Shown: piece after piece, positions 5,441 through 7,093 of the stretch
How positions within the stretch are numbered: the stretch's first letter is position 1
Layout of the letters: each line of letters begins with the position of its first letter
Assembly: GCA_029262955.1 (NCBI GenBank)
Contig: JAJCYL010000594.1
Location: forward strand, 1-7,093
DNA: 7,093 nucleotides
Source of the DNA: Cytophagales bacterium
GTDB taxonomy: Bacteria > Bacteroidota > Bacteroidia > Cytophagales > Cyclobacteriaceae
Direction of reading: 5' to 3'
The notes under the pieces: model-generated
Databases searched by the model: none
What the model saw: only the letters and a program-made list of their open reading frames with translations
Told to the model about the DNA's origin: nothing
Program-made: the position numbers and the translations under genes

Positions 5441-6403
5441 ATGAAACCCTTGATATTGATAGGCCTCATAGCATTTATGTGCTCCTGCCAGCAAGCACAA
5501 GATTGCGATTGTAATGAAGAAACTTCAGAACAAAAATGGACCTGGTCAACCGAGCGATTCGAAAAGGCTGTTTCTAAGGTTAGAGCAGGTCGCGACCTGA
5601 CTCCGACATCCTGGCCTGGGAATGCTAAAGTTGCCGTTCTCTTCTCGTTTGATGTGGACAATGAAACAGTAGCCTGGTGGGATGGGGAACCACTGATAAT
5701 GGAGTTGTCAAGGGGAGAGTATGGTGGCCGCGTCGCTCTGAAAAGGGTGATAAATCTATTAGAAAAGCATGGGGTGCCCGGTTCATTCTTTATTCCTGCC
5801 CTCAGCCTTCATTTAGCTCCGCAGATGGCTGATGAGATCAAACGCCTTCCGCGTCATGAGTTTGCAGTACATGGCTGGATACACGAAAGAAACACCCGAG
5901 TGCCGCCTGACAAAGAAAGGGAGATGATTGAAAATTCTATCGAACTACTCACCAAAATTACAGGCGAAAAGCCAGTTGGATACCGTGCCCCATCTTGGAA
6001 CTTCAGCGATGCAACTCCTAATATTCTCCTTGACCTTGGGTTCATGTACGAAAGCTCAATGATGTCCGATGATCGTCCGTATGAGTTAGTGGTTGATGGA
6101 AACCCCACGGGTATAGTGGAGCTTCCAGTTGAGTGGATAATGGATGATGCGCCGCTATTTAATCCAAGAGGAGGGCGCTACAGCAATCCCCGTGAGGTCT
6201 TGCAGGTCTGGAAAGATGAATTTGATGTGGCTTATGAAGAGGGAACCATGTTCTTATTGACTATGCATCCTCATTACATTGGGCATCGCTCTCGAATTGT
6301 CGTGTTGGATGAATTAATCCAATACATGAAAACAAAAGGAGATGTCTGGTTTGCAACTCATCAGGAGACTGCTCGATATGTTAAAGAACAAGCCGGATTA
6401 TGA
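5441..6403 (+). CDS. Polysaccharide deacetylase-fold (CE4/NodB-like) lipoprotein hydrolase
   Basis: Starting at ATG 5441, the protein has 320 residues and an N-terminal lipoprotein signal (KPLILIGLIAFMCSC) with probable lipidation at C16. An in-frame TTG at 5378 would add 21 residues and bury this signal, so it is rejected. The NodB fold is shown by FSFDVD at 69-73 (D71 and D73 near the metal and catalytic site), the metal-binding HGWIH at 144-148 (H144, H148), YRAPSW at 181-186 (the R-x-P-x-W motif) and MHPHY at 275-279. The spacing resembles the Helicobacter PgdA / PuuE allantoinase / cyclic imide hydrolase branch more than classical chitin deacetylases. The substrate may thus be a cell-wall sugar, allantoin-like compound or imide; it cannot be decided here. 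The start has an A-rich context (AAAGAAAAT). The stop overlaps the next gene by ATGA. Confidence 0.85.
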   Translation: MKPLILIGLIAFMCSCQQAQDCDCNEETSEQKWTWSTERFEKAVSKVRAGRDLTPTSWPGNAKVAVLFSFDVDNETVAWWDGEPLIMELSRGEYGGRVALKRVINLLEKHGVPGSFFIPALSLHLAPQMADEIKRLPRHEFAVHGWIHERNTRVPPDKEREMIENSIELLTKITGEKPVGYRAPSWNFSDATPNILLDLGFMYESSMMSDDRPYELVVDGNPTGIVELPVEWIMDDAPLFNPRGGRYSNPREVLQVWKDEFDVAYEEGTMFLLTMHPHYIGHRSRIVVLDELIQYMKTKGDVWFATHQETARYVKEQAGL

Positions 6404-7093
6404 TGAATTTAGAAAAACTCATTTGTCTTATTTTCACTATTGTCACTATTCAATGGAGTGAGGCACAATTAATTATTCAGAATGTCAACTTGATTGATGG
6501 TACAGGAAATGACCTTCAATCATCCATGAGCATCAGGGTTGAAGGGGATAAGATCACCGAAATTTCTCAAGAAAATTTGCAAGCCAGAACAAATGAACAG
6601 GTGATTGATGGAGGTGGCAAATATCTGATTCCTGGTTTAATGGATATGCACATTCACCTCACTGGTGGAAGGGGAGATAATGCACCAGATGAAAAAAAAG
6701 GAGTGCAGGCGTTACATGGATTCCTTTATAGCGGAATTACCACGGTGTATGATGCGGGGAACAATCCCAATCATATACTGCCGCTGAGAAGCAAGGAGCG
6801 AGCGGGGGACATTCAAAGCCCAAGGATATTTGCTACCGGTAGTTTAGTGACAGTTCCAGGTGGACATGGAGCTGGTGAAGGTGCCGTTTTGGTAGAAAGC
6901 TGGCCACAGGATAAACCAAAAATCGAAAAGCATCTGGAAACCAAACCGGATATGGTCAAATTCACCTTTGATGAACATGGATGGGGTACCCGACCCTTGA
7001 TACCCTTGTTACCAGTAGAATTGATGCGAGATATTGCTGCTTATTACAATGAGCAAGGAGTCCGGACTACGGTTCATATTTCCCATGAATATC
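6400..7093 (+). CDS. Secreted amidohydrolase family protein, N-terminal part (3' end outside window)
   Basis: The frame stays open to the window end, giving 231 residues. A signal peptide is visible (MNLEKLICLIFTIVTIQWSEAQ, cleavage likely after SEA), so the enzyme is exported. A beta-sandwich segment (LIIQNVNLIDGTG and VIDGGGKYLIPGL) leads into the TIM barrel with the metal motif MDMHIHL (H84, H86). Further on come SGITTVYDAG (111-120), PDMVKF with K187, a candidate for the carboxylated bridging Lys, and VHISHE (H226, H229), where another metal His is expected. This fits the imidazolonepropionase-like / Xaa-Pro dipeptidase-like branch of amidohydrolases, which cleave cyclic or peptide C-N bonds. 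ATG 6400 overlaps the upstream TGA by 4 bp; ATG 6403 is an equally possible start and shifts the protein by one residue. The substrate is unknown. Confidence 0.88.
   Translation, partial: MMNLEKLICLIFTIVTIQWSEAQLIIQNVNLIDGTGNDLQSSMSIRVEGDKITEISQENLQARTNEQVIDGGGKYLIPGLMDMHIHLTGGRGDNAPDEKKGVQALHGFLYSGITTVYDAGNNPNHILPLRSKERAGDIQSPRIFATGSLVTVPGGHGAGEGAVLVESWPQDKPKIEKHLETKPDMVKFTFDEHGWGTRPLIPLLPVELMRDIAAYYNEQGVRTTVHISHEY

Overview
The window looks like chromosomal DNA from a member of the Bacteroidota, probably a Cytophagales-type marine or soil bacterium. The reasons are moderate GC content (judged by eye, not computed), TAnnTTTG-type -7 promoter elements, A-rich start contexts without strong Shine-Dalgarno sites, a CSC-type lipoprotein signal, and protein families typical of that phylum. 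The genus is not determined. All supported genes lie on the + strand.

Layout. (1) 1-303 is the C-terminal end of an MBL-fold metallo-hydrolase whose start lies outside the window. (2) 348-1460 is a Tat-exported Gfo/Idh/MocA oxidoreductase with strong resemblance to periplasmic glucose-fructose oxidoreductase. It overlaps by 4 bp (TTGA) a DinB-like protein at 1457-2017. (3) 2018-2369 is a non-coding gap with a good -7 promoter element and a leader of roughly 110 nt. (4) 2370-2831 and 2867-5059 form a two-gene molybdenum hydroxylase operon: a [2Fe-2S] subunit and a molybdopterin-binding subunit of the isoquinoline 1-oxidoreductase (IorA/IorB) type. It is closed by a clear intrinsic terminator at 5089-5117. 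(5) 5118-5440 is a non-coding gap rich in hairpins, including two inverted copies of what looks like a dispersed intergenic repeat. (6) 5441-6403 is a lipoprotein polysaccharide-deacetylase-fold hydrolase. It overlaps by 4 bp (ATGA) an amidohydrolase with a signal peptide, which runs off the window end.

How the genes may work together. Most of the encoded enzymes seem to act outside the cytoplasm: a Tat oxidoreductase, a Tat or Tat-lipoprotein molybdenum hydroxylase, a lipoprotein deacetylase-fold hydrolase and a secreted amidohydrolase. The last two families include enzymes that open cyclic amides or imides, and the Mo hydroxylase family oxidises N-heterocycles and aldehydes. An envelope pathway for small N-containing or aldehyde compounds is therefore conceivable. 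However, the modules are separated by a terminator and by promoters, so this is speculation. I see no CRISPR array, RNA gene, transposase, phage gene or defence system. No clearly novel system is evident; the most unusual material is the repeat-bearing gap at 5118-5440 and the coupling of the GFOR-like and DinB-like genes.
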